From JADJAH01 sp964615795 (GTDB lineage: Bacteria; Bacteroidota; Ignavibacteria; Tepidaquicellales; Tepidaquicellaceae), in assembly GCA_964615795.1 (NCBI GenBank), contig CAZTQR010000077.1, positions 1 through 15,037 of the forward strand: DNA of 15,037 bases, given 5' to 3'. Positions 7,496 through 13,637 of the stretch are shown here, in pieces; position 1 is the stretch's first letter; the number at the start of each line of letters is the position of its first letter. The notes below the pieces were generated by a model. It worked only from the letters and a program-made list of their open reading frames with translations. It searched no databases and had not been told where the DNA came from. A program made the translations under genes and the position numbers.

Positions 7496-8050
7496 CTACT
7501 CGGTAACAAGCCTCTCAAGCAGGAAGTAAAACGAAATCAGCGAACTGAGGAAATATGTGATCTGCGTGATATAGTAAAATGCACCGAACGGATTTGCCGG
7601 CTTGACATTCGGAAGTATGATCAGATCACCCGGCCTTACAGTCGGATTCTGCAACGGTTTTGCAACATCCTTTTTGGTGCCGTAAAGCGTTGAGTAATCA
7701 TACTCCGTCACGTTCCTGCTTCTCAAAGTCGGCGATTCACTGCTGAGGCTAACGACTTTGATGTCTTCAATAACCTCTTCAATTGTACCACCTGCCATTA
7801 TCATAAGATCAAAGAGCGTTGTTCCTTCCGGCACAAGATATTTTCCCGGAGCTGTTCCGCCGATTATTGTAACCTCAAAATTCACTTTGTTCTTATCGCC
7901 GAAGTTGTAATACTTGCCGCCCTTCTGCTGCATCAAATCTTCCGGCCCTGCCTTGATCTTGTTGCTGTCTAAGTCAAATTCAAACTGAGCATGGGTTAAA
8001 CCCGCGAAAATCATCAGATAAAAAATTGCTGAAGCAATTGCGCGAATCAA
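7496..8050 (-). CDS. Small secreted SLBB-domain polysaccharide export protein (Wza-like, minimal), copy 1
   Basis: The 184-residue protein has a signal peptide (hydrophobic residues ~5-18, likely cleavage after THA at 21) with no lipobox cysteine. A KYYNFGDKNKVNFEV block (46-60) leads into one SLBB domain: GGTAPGKYLVPEGTTLFDLMIMAGG at 64-88, continuing to RPGDLIILP at 139-147. A hydrophobic, aromatic C-terminal segment (~155-179) looks membrane-inserting. The Poly_export domain that normally precedes SLBB in Wza is absent, and the length is about half of Wza. The start is a TTG at 8048-8050 with AAGGA six bases upstream. The next gene is the wzc paralogue, the usual Wza-Wzc order. It probably forms or connects to the periplasmic/outer-membrane export channel, but the role of so short a form is unproven. 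Confidence 0.8.
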   Translation of the reverse strand: MIRAIASAIFYLMIFAGLTHAQFEFDLDSNKIKAGPEDLMQQKGGKYYNFGDKNKVNFEVTIIGGTAPGKYLVPEGTTLFDLMIMAGGTIEEVIEDIKVVSLSSESPTLRSRNVTEYDYSTLYGTKKDVAKPLQNPTVRPGDLIILPNVKPANPFGAFYYITQITYFLSSLISFYFLLERLVTE

Positions 8051-8065
8051 TGACTGTCCTTTTTT

Positions 8066-8093
8066 ATTTTATCAAATTGTAAGCATTTGACAA
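8066..8093 (-). promoter_or_regulatory. Candidate sigma70-like promoter before SLBB copy 1
   Basis: On the minus strand TTGTCA (8088-8093) and TAAAAT (8066-8071) are separated by 16 bp, each one base from consensus. The predicted start near 8059 would fall inside the AAGGA ribosome site (8057-8061), which weakens the case. The 218-bp spacer 8051-8268 otherwise holds nothing recognised, apart from an AT-rich stretch. Confidence 0.3.
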
Positions 8094-8268
8094 CGCCTGC
8101 ATGGTTGCTGCGCAGTCCTGAAGCACTGATCAAAAATTGGAATTAAGATAAGAAAATAAATAAACTTTTCTTAGTCCAAAAAATGATTGAAACGGCTGAA
8201 CACATTGCATTCCGGTAACGAAGGATCGAATGCGTATGCCGCTATTTGAAGAATGCAGATGATCACGT

Positions 8269-9201
8269 TCAGAGATAACTGTTCACAGTGATCTTAAGCC
8301 CTTCATCAAAATTAACCCACGGGGAGAATCCTATCTTTTCAAGAGCGAGCCTCACATCTGCAAAGGAATGCTTTATGTCGCCGGTACGCGGTTCAGCATA
8401 AACGGGCTTAATGTCTTTACCCAGCAATCTGTTGATGCGGTCAACAAGTTCGTTAAGAGTAACCTGTCCGCTGCATGCGCAGTTCATCACAAGTCCGGAC
8501 TCGCATTTTGCCTCTGCTGCAAGTATGTTGGCTTCCACCACATTTGAAACGAATGTAAAATCGCGAGACTGTTCACCGTCGCCGTAAATAACAGGCTGTT
8601 CGCCCGCCGATATGGCACGAATGAACTTTGGTATCACTGCCGAATACTGCGACGCCGGGTCCTGGTTCGGTCCGAAGACATTGAAGTACCTGAGCGCAAT
8701 GGTTTCAAGCCCGTAGATCCTTGAAAACACGGCACAGTATTTCTCGCCGGCGAGCTTTGACACGGCATACGGTGAAAGAGGATTGGGAAGCATACCTTCA
8801 TGCTTGGGAAGCTCGGGATTGTCGCCGTAAACTGATGATGAAGATGCGTAAATCACCCTTCTAACAGACGCTGAAACCGAAGCATCGAGTACATTAAGAG
8901 TACCGTTTACATTAACTTCATTTGAGGTGATCGGGTCTTTGACTGACCTTGGTACCGACGGCAGAGCAGCCTGGTGAAAGACCACCTCAACATCCTTCAC
9001 AGCATCCCTAACAATATGATAGCTTCTGATATCACCCTCTATCAGCTCAACTTCTTTCTCAAATTTCCGGATGTTTTCCCTTTTGCCGGAAGAAAAATTG
9101 TCAAGAACCTTAACCGCATAACCTCTTGCAAGAAGCTCGGCAACGAGGTTGGAACCGATGAATCCTGCACCTCCTGTAACAAGCACTTTCTTAGATGACA
9201 T
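8269..9201 (-). CDS. wbpP: UDP-N-acetylglucosamine 4-epimerase of the extended SDR family (WbpP-like)
   Basis: The 310-residue protein has the NAD-binding loop TGGAGFIG (9-16), an acidic residue D34 for NAD ribose, and the catalytic YAVSK (145-149, Y145 and K149) with preceding serines at 120-123. The substrate-side blocks LPSVPRSVKDPITSN (80-94), RYFNVFGPNQDP (171-182), YSAVIPKF and GDGEQSRDFTFV are very like WbpP/TviC. Those enzymes interconvert UDP-GlcNAc and UDP-GalNAc, or their uronic acids, at C4. Plain GalE or a dTDP-glucose-type epimerase remain possible. It starts at an ATG at 9199-9201, 142 bp after the antiterminator stop and 218 bp before the SLBB gene. It is cytosolic and probably works on the same precursor pool as the WbpA-type dehydrogenase in the divergent operon. 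Confidence 0.87.
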   Translation of the reverse strand: MSSKKVLVTGGAGFIGSNLVAELLARGYAVKVLDNFSSGKRENIRKFEKEVELIEGDIRSYHIVRDAVKDVEVVFHQAALPSVPRSVKDPITSNEVNVNGTLNVLDASVSASVRRVIYASSSSVYGDNPELPKHEGMLPNPLSPYAVSKLAGEKYCAVFSRIYGLETIALRYFNVFGPNQDPASQYSAVIPKFIRAISAGEQPVIYGDGEQSRDFTFVSNVVEANILAAEAKCESGLVMNCACSGQVTLNELVDRINRLLGKDIKPVYAEPRTGDIKHSFADVRLALEKIGFSPWVNFDEGLKITVNSYL

Positions 9202-9343
9202 TCAACACAAATTTGATTTTTCTGCAATCGTCAGCGGATCTCATTCCGGGCAGAGCTCCGCCAATTGACCCACATTCTGTAAAAGTCATTTTCATAAGAT
9301 TATTTCAAAACCCGGTCTTCATTACGGTTGCTGCTGATTCAAC

Positions 9344-9856
9344 TCACTCAGTAGCCTTCAAGAGCTCAACCTCCCCCAGACTCAGGATTATGCTGAAAGA
9401 GTAAGAAAGCTCTTCGAGATTTACCGTTAGTTTATAGTTGCCGCGAAACTCATTTACACGGCCCTTCATTCCCTTGAATACTCCATGCGTTACCACTATT
9501 TCATCACCCCTGTTAATCTTCATCTGTTCCAGCGAAATCTTCTCCGGTTCTTTTAGCGAATCCTTAATCAGAATTATTTCCCGTTCACTGACCTCAGCCG
9601 GCCTGCCTTCAAAGAAAACATATTTCAGGGCGCCGGCAGTACCTGAAATTGCGCTGATTCTATCATCTTCGCTTCCGTGAACGAACAAATAGCCCGGGAA
9701 GAGCGGCTCCTGAATCTTTTTCTTTCTGTCAGACCATATTCTGATCTTCTCGATCTGCGGCAGAAATGTTTCTATGCTCCTTGCCTGAACCTGCCTTTGA
9801 ACAACGGACTCATTCCTTGGTCTTGTCTGAAGCACGAACCACTTTTTGGGCTCCAT
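9344..9856 (-). CDS. upxY: UpxY/RfaH-type NusG paralogue, polysaccharide operon antiterminator
   Basis: The 170-residue protein has an NGN domain (~5-105). It opens KKWFVLQTRPRNE and carries the hallmark PLFPGYLFV (51-59). A KOW domain (~116-150) follows, with GDEIVVTHGVFKGMKGRVNEF. The architecture and small size match specialised NusG paralogues. These load onto RNA polymerase near the start of capsule and LPS operons and suppress premature termination. Here it would serve the >10-kb minus-strand operon. It starts at an ATG at 9854-9856, 10 bp after the SLBB copy 2 stop, and so is co-transcribed with it. It is unusual in being the second gene; in Bacteroides capsule loci the equivalent is first. 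Housekeeping NusG is unlikely given this context and divergence. Confidence 0.85.
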   Translation of the reverse strand: MEPKKWFVLQTRPRNESVVQRQVQARSIETFLPQIEKIRIWSDRKKKIQEPLFPGYLFVHGSEDDRISAISGTAGALKYVFFEGRPAEVSEREIILIKDSLKEPEKISLEQMKINRGDEIVVTHGVFKGMKGRVNEFRGNYKLTVNLEELSYSFSIILSLGEVELLKATE

Positions 9857-9866
9857 TCACTTAATC

Positions 9867-10406
9867 TCACTTTGCAATGGACACAGCAAGGATTCCAAGC
9901 GAAATCATAACCGAGGTAATAGCAAGAATGAGGTTAAGATTATCTCTGGCAAAGTATCTCGGCTCTCCGGTAAGCACCAATACATCACCCGGCAGTAATG
10001 TCAGATTGGCTTTCTGCTTCTTGATACCGGAATCTTCTTCCCAAACCAGATCATTATAGTCAAACCTTTTCAATTCATCTTTGAACAGCCCGATGCTATC
10101 GTTTTTGGGCCTGAAAAGCCGGATATCTTCAAGCGTTGCATCAGTCAATGGCCCTCCGCCGTAAGAAATGAGGTCAACAATGGTTGAGCCTTTCGGAATC
10201 AGATATTTGCCGGGGAACTTAACATATCCCCACAGATTGACATAGATATTGACTCCGTCCTTATTGCCGAAATTGTAGAATCCGCCCTGCTGGGAGAGAA
10301 AATTGTCATTTCCGACCCGGAGCCCGTCTTGCTGTGAAAAAGTGGAAATAGGGTGAAGTAACAGGAAAAGGAATAATGCTGAAGCTATCCGGTATCTCCG
10401 ATGCAT
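9867..10406 (-). CDS. Small secreted SLBB-domain polysaccharide export protein (Wza-like, minimal), copy 2
   Basis: The 179-residue protein has a basic N-region MHRRYR, a hydrophobic core (8-20) and probable cleavage near TFSQQ, forming a standard signal peptide. QQGGFYNFGNKDGVN (39-53) and GYVKFPGKYLIPKGSTIVDLISYGGG (60-85) lead through one SLBB domain to LLPGDVLVL (137-145). A C-terminal hydrophobic helix follows (~157-177). The plan is the same as the protein at 7496-8050, so they are paralogues. No Poly_export domain or lipobox is seen. An upstream in-frame ATG at 10455-10457 would add 17 residues ahead of the signal peptide and lies at or before the predicted transcription start, so the inner ATG (10404-10406) is preferred. 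It is the first gene of the minus-strand operon. Confidence 0.8.
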   Translation of the reverse strand: MHRRYRIASALFLFLLLHPISTFSQQDGLRVGNDNFLSQQGGFYNFGNKDGVNIYVNLWGYVKFPGKYLIPKGSTIVDLISYGGGPLTDATLEDIRLFRPKNDSIGLFKDELKRFDYNDLVWEEDSGIKKQKANLTLLPGDVLVLTGEPRYFARDNLNLILAITSVMISLGILAVSIAK

Positions 10407-10459
10407 TAAATGATTTGACAGTTCAAAAATTGATGAAACATAAAGAAAATCGAGCATAA

Positions 10460-10489
10460 ATTAAAGTCCGAACTAATATTTATGGGCAA
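10460..10489 (-). promoter_or_regulatory. Candidate sigma70-like promoter of the minus-strand polysaccharide operon
   Basis: On the minus strand TTGCCC (10484-10489) and TTTAAT (10460-10465) are 18 bp apart. The -10 is one base from TATAAT. Transcription would begin near 10453, leaving a leader of about 47 nt before the preferred ATG and excluding the outer ATG. This is a pattern match only. Confidence 0.35.
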
Positions 10490-10540
10490 GTTCAGCAGAA
10501 TGACTTTAAGGGTTTGATTGGAGGGTAGAGGCGAAACAGA

Positions 10541-10585
10541 GCCCGGCCTTAAGGCCGGGCTTCGCTACACCGGACTTAAGGCCGG
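10541..10585. repeat. REP-like palindrome pair A
   Basis: A perfect 20-bp palindrome lies at 10541-10560 (core CCGGCCTTAAGGCCGG). Nine bases later comes CCGGACTTAAGGCCGG (10570-10585), the same unit with one arm mismatch. It looks like a hybrid of the two unit types seen in pairs B and C. No T-tract follows, so it does not look like a terminator. Confidence 0.85.
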
Positions 10586-10752
10586 ATTCGAAATCCACTC
10601 CGGCAATCTCTTGAGATCCGGCAGTGTGAATCATGTGTATCATCAATAAGTAGTGCAGACACCAAATGAGGCTGTGGAGCACGAATCGGCTTTGTTATGA
10701 CTCATTTGCCATAAAGTGATTTCGAATAGCGATCACGGTTATGAGGGAACGG

Positions 10753-10795
10753 CCGGACTTAAGTCCGGGAGCTAAATAACCGGCCTTAAGGCCGG
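10753..10795. repeat. REP-like palindrome pair B
   Basis: CCGGACTTAAGTCCGG (10753-10768) and CCGGCCTTAAGGCCGG (10780-10795) are both perfect palindromes, separated by 11 bases. They share the CTTAAG core and CCGG arms and differ only by the A/T versus C/G pair flanking the core. A further dyad GAACCGGTTC abuts at 10796-10805. Confidence 0.87.
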
Positions 10796-10927
10796 GAACC
10801 GGTTCATGGTCAACGCGAATCCCAGCCATAAAGAACACTCACCCGGTTGGCCCATTTACAGAAGCATAGCGAACTGAGCCTCTGTATAACTAGCACGGGA
10901 CAAATATATCGCGTTAGCTGTTCCACC

Positions 10928-10974
10928 CCCGGACTTAAGTCCGGGAAGCACAGGGCCGGCCTTAAGGCCGGCCC
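10928..10974. repeat. REP-like palindrome pair C
   Basis: CCCGGACTTAAGTCCGGG (10928-10945) is a perfect 18-bp palindrome. A perfect 22-bp palindrome with core CCGGCCTTAAGGCCGG follows at 10953-10974, after 7 bases. Order of unit types (A type, then C type) is the same as in pair B. Confidence 0.87.
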
Positions 10975-11118
10975 CCGCTTCACCACCCCTCAAATTCTCT
11001 CTCCGGGAAACCACTATTCATCAATCCCGTTCAACATCTTTCATTTCAATTCCCCTCACTCAATGCCCAGCTACATAGCTTCTTTATCCTAACTTAATCT
11101 CCGAGATACATTTGTAAG

Positions 11119-11149
11119 TTGTAAAAGAGCGTTTCAGATGTTATTTTTG
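11119..11149 (+). promoter_or_regulatory. Candidate Bacteroidota-style promoter for the plus-strand operon
   Basis: TTG (11119-11121), 20 bases, then TATTTTTG (11142-11149) fits the TAnnTTTG -7 element and upstream TTG described for Bacteroidota primary-sigma promoters. The sequence is AT-rich and short matches are easy to find. It depends on the host belonging to that group. Confidence 0.25.
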
Positions 11150-11188
11150 TGCAGTTTTTGTGTATTTAACTATTTAAAGAGGCGATTG

Positions 11189-11207
11189 CTCACAACGTCG
11201 TTGTGAG
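11189..11207. promoter_or_regulatory. Perfect 9-1-9 inverted repeat, candidate operator
   Basis: CTCACAACG-T-CGTTGTGAG is a perfect dyad with a single central base. It lies about 54 bp upstream of the Wzc paralogue 2 start and downstream of the candidate promoter. It is unrelated in sequence to the CTTAAG palindromes. One-base loops do not make stable RNA hairpins, so a dimeric repressor or activator site is more likely than a terminator. The binding protein is unknown. Confidence 0.5.
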
Positions 11208-11260
11208 TTCTTGTGTATTGTAATGCGGGAAACTTACCTGAGGAGTATTCTGATCCGTAA

Positions 11261-13576
11261 TTGTTTCTTAAAGTCACATTCGCTTCAAAACTGCATTTGA
11301 ACAAACCGAGCTTAAACGGACATAGCACATCCTTCTCTGCCAACGGCAAACATTCTCTGAAAGACCAGAAGGACAATCTGAAGGCCTACTTTATTCTGCT
11401 GAGGGCCAATCTGATCCCGATTATCGCAATCACCTTGGGATGTATTGTCCTTACCCTGATTTATGTTCTTAATGCCAAAGACATTTACAAATCTTCCGCT
11501 ACCATCAAAATCAACCGGCCTCAGGGAAGCGTACTCAGCTCAAGCCTCATTCCTGAGTTTCAGGACTTTATTACTGACAGGCACATCTCAAACGAGATTG
11601 AAGTGCTCAAGAGCTACCGGATTCGTGAAACCGTTGCACAAAGCCTGATTGATACTTTTAACGTCAGCAAGGACAGGGACAGATTTTACTATGTTTTTGA
11701 TCACTCTGAAAGCAACCATACTACTGTGCTGTCTTCTGCCGCACTTGCGGATCTGCTTTCTAACATTGTCAAGATAGATCAGAAACGGGGGCTTGATGTT
11801 GTTGATATTGTAGTTGAAAGCCCTTCGAAGTATGAGGCTATGCTGATTGCCAATCTATATGCAAAGGTCTATCAGAATTTCAGCCTGGAACTTTCGAGAG
11901 AAGAGCTTACAACTCTCACAAAATATCTTAAGGAAGAAAAGGAAAAGAAATTCAGCGACCTCTCGGGAGCGGAAGGCGATCTTGAGAATTACCAAAGGAA
12001 CGGGGGTCTTATTCTGCTTGACGCTCAGGTGAAGAATTTGGTGGAAAATATTTCACAGCTTGAAGCCCAGAAGAATGCGGCCGCGATCGAACTCTACTCT
12101 AAAGAAGAGGAATTCAACAGCCTCAGAAAAGAAATAGAGAGAATTGACCCGACGCTTACGGAGTTTCTCAAAGGCAAGATTGATGAGTCTTATCTGGCGG
12201 AAGTTCAGGCCAAGATCGCCGAACTTGAGTCACAAAGAGACATTGACTCCGCCATACCGCAGGATGACGCTCTCAGGCAAAGGACCATCAATGAATACAA
12301 CAGAAAGATCGAACCACTGAGGAATACGATGAATGAGAAGATTGCCCAGATGCAGGCAAGTCTTTATTCAAGCACTCCCGAGGACAGAAGGAATATAGCC
12401 CAGAAATTGCTTGAGGCAAGCGTTGGCGTTGAGTCGTTCTCAACTAAGGTCAATACTCTTAGCAGACTTTTGAACAAGTACGAAGAGCAGTTTTCAAAGC
12501 TTCCAACGCAAAGTATTGAGTTTGCAAAACTGGAAAGAAACAGGAAGGCCACCGAAAAGCTTTATCTTATACTCGAGGAGAAATATCAGGAAGCTAAGAT
12601 CAATGAGAGGATCAAGCTTGGTAACGTTCTGGTAATTGCTCCCGGGGTTGAAGCAACAAAGCCATCCAAGCCGAACAGGCCTTTGTTTGTCTTCATGGGC
12701 GGTTTGCTTGGACTCGGACTCGGGCTTGCATTTGCTTTCGTCAGAAACTATCTGGATCATTCTGTTAAGAGCCCGGATGAGATCGAGGCAAAGGGCTTCA
12801 GCGTGCTTTCATGGATACCGGCCATTGACGAGATAAAGTCAAGTCAGTCATCAAAGAATGAATTCATTGTAGCTCTGAAACCAAAGTCTCCGCCCTCAGA
12901 AGCATTCAAAGCTCTGAGGACTAGAGTGCAGTATGCCAAGCTCGAAGACAAACCGATTCAGACAATACTTCTCACCAGCTCAGTGCCTTCCGAAGGGAAA
13001 ACTACCATCTCAATAAATCTCGCAGGCAGTCTTGCGCAGATGAACAAGAAGGTGCTGTTGCTTGACTGCGACCTCAGAAAGCCCAGAGTGCATGGGGTCT
13101 TTGAGATTGACAGGTATCCCGGTCTTAGCGACTATCTCTTTTCAAATGCGACTTTGGAGGAGATCACCAGGCCGACAATGGTAGAAAATCTTTCTGTAAT
13201 TACGAGTGGTACAATTCCGCCGAACCCTTCGGAACTCCTGGGCTCAAAACAAATGATCGAATTTCTGAATATGCTTAAAAGCAAATATGATTTCATTGTG
13301 ATCGATTCTCCCCCCTTCATTTCAGTAACTGATGCGGAAATACTTTTCAGGATCACGGACGGCACGATACTCGTACTGAAAGCAGGGGAAACTCCGGCGG
13401 ATGCGTTTTACAGAACTTGCGAAAAGCTCGAGTCACTTAACTCGCACAATTTTCTCGGAGTTGTTTTCAACAACTTCAGCTTCAAAAGTTCATACGGCTA
13501 TTACTACAATTACTACTATTACTACACTAAGCCGGATGACAGTGCTGCAGTTTCAGCCGGACAGAAAGTGCGCTAA
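11261..13576 (+). CDS. wzc: Wzc-type polysaccharide copolymerase / bacterial tyrosine kinase, paralogue 2
   Basis: The protein has up to 771 residues and the same architecture as the kinase at 5178-7430. A first helix (~50-69) precedes a coiled-coil-rich periplasmic domain, and a second helix lies at ~474-493. The kinase motifs are SEAFKALRTR (546-555), Walker A SSVPSEGKT (573-581), Walker A' LDCDLRKP (601-608) and Walker B FIVIDSPP (678-685). The tail YGYYYNYYYYY (745-755) is identical to the paralogue. No ATG is available upstream of the first helix: a TAA directly precedes the TTG at 11261. AGGAG lies at 11241-11245, 15 bases from that TTG, which is longer than usual. A second TTG (11297) is the other option, so the N-terminus is uncertain. 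It heads the plus-strand operon, 61 bp before the dehydrogenase. Confidence 0.9.
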   Translation: MFLKVTFASKLHLNKPSLNGHSTSFSANGKHSLKDQKDNLKAYFILLRANLIPIIAITLGCIVLTLIYVLNAKDIYKSSATIKINRPQGSVLSSSLIPEFQDFITDRHISNEIEVLKSYRIRETVAQSLIDTFNVSKDRDRFYYVFDHSESNHTTVLSSAALADLLSNIVKIDQKRGLDVVDIVVESPSKYEAMLIANLYAKVYQNFSLELSREELTTLTKYLKEEKEKKFSDLSGAEGDLENYQRNGGLILLDAQVKNLVENISQLEAQKNAAAIELYSKEEEFNSLRKEIERIDPTLTEFLKGKIDESYLAEVQAKIAELESQRDIDSAIPQDDALRQRTINEYNRKIEPLRNTMNEKIAQMQASLYSSTPEDRRNIAQKLLEASVGVESFSTKVNTLSRLLNKYEEQFSKLPTQSIEFAKLERNRKATEKLYLILEEKYQEAKINERIKLGNVLVIAPGVEATKPSKPNRPLFVFMGGLLGLGLGLAFAFVRNYLDHSVKSPDEIEAKGFSVLSWIPAIDEIKSSQSSKNEFIVALKPKSPPSEAFKALRTRVQYAKLEDKPIQTILLTSSVPSEGKTTISINLAGSLAQMNKKVLLLDCDLRKPRVHGVFEIDRYPGLSDYLFSNATLEEITRPTMVENLSVITSGTIPPNPSELLGSKQMIEFLNMLKSKYDFIVIDSPPFISVTDAEILFRITDGTILVLKAGETPADAFYRTCEKLESLNSHNFLGVVFNNFSFKSSYGYYYNYYYYYTKPDDSAAVSAGQKVR
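13493..13525 (+). repeat. Tyrosine-codon tract at the 3' end of wzc paralogue 2
   Basis: Eleven codons, mainly TAC with some TAT, encode the same residues as the tract at 5214-5246. They form an imperfect trinucleotide repeat interrupted by one Gly and one Asn codon at matching positions. Nine tyrosines are available for phosphorylation. Confidence 0.7.
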
Positions 13577-13637
13577 GCCTGCAGTCATTTTCAGCAACAA
13601 AAACTAATTTCACCTAATAACAACAGAAAGGATACGT

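Larger units (their letters stand above)
10407..11260. other. Divergent intergenic region with no convincing gene
   Basis: These 854 bp separate the two operons. Open frames here are short, run through the palindromes and show no recognisable protein motif. The region holds three pairs of GC-rich palindromes (10541-10974), small additional dyads such as GAACCGGTTC (10796-10805), candidate promoters at either end and a strong inverted repeat at 11189-11207. Much of it is likely accumulated repeat sequence rather than regulatory DNA. No tRNA, transposase remnant or CRISPR spacer structure was seen. Confidence 0.7.

Noticed and set aside
8051..8268. JUMPstart/ops element for an RfaH-like factor
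   Set aside because: No GGCGGTAG-like core was found here, in 9202-9343 or in the operon leader. UpxY-type proteins do not rely on that element.
10407..10457. Longer start for SLBB copy 2 at 10455-10457
   Set aside because: It would put 17 residues before a complete signal peptide and lies upstream of the predicted transcription start.
10541..10974. CRISPR array
   Set aside because: The repeats are palindromes of 16-22 bp in unevenly spaced pairs (7-11 bp inside a pair, over 130 bp between pairs). There are no uniform spacers and no cas gene.
10541..10974. Rho-independent terminators between the operons
   Set aside because: The palindromes have no loop and no following T-tract. The two operons diverge from this region, so terminators are not needed there.
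10847..11092. An 81-residue plus-strand open frame in the intergenic region
   Set aside because: It runs straight through palindrome pair C, has no recognisable motif and no ribosome site, and its composition follows the repeats.
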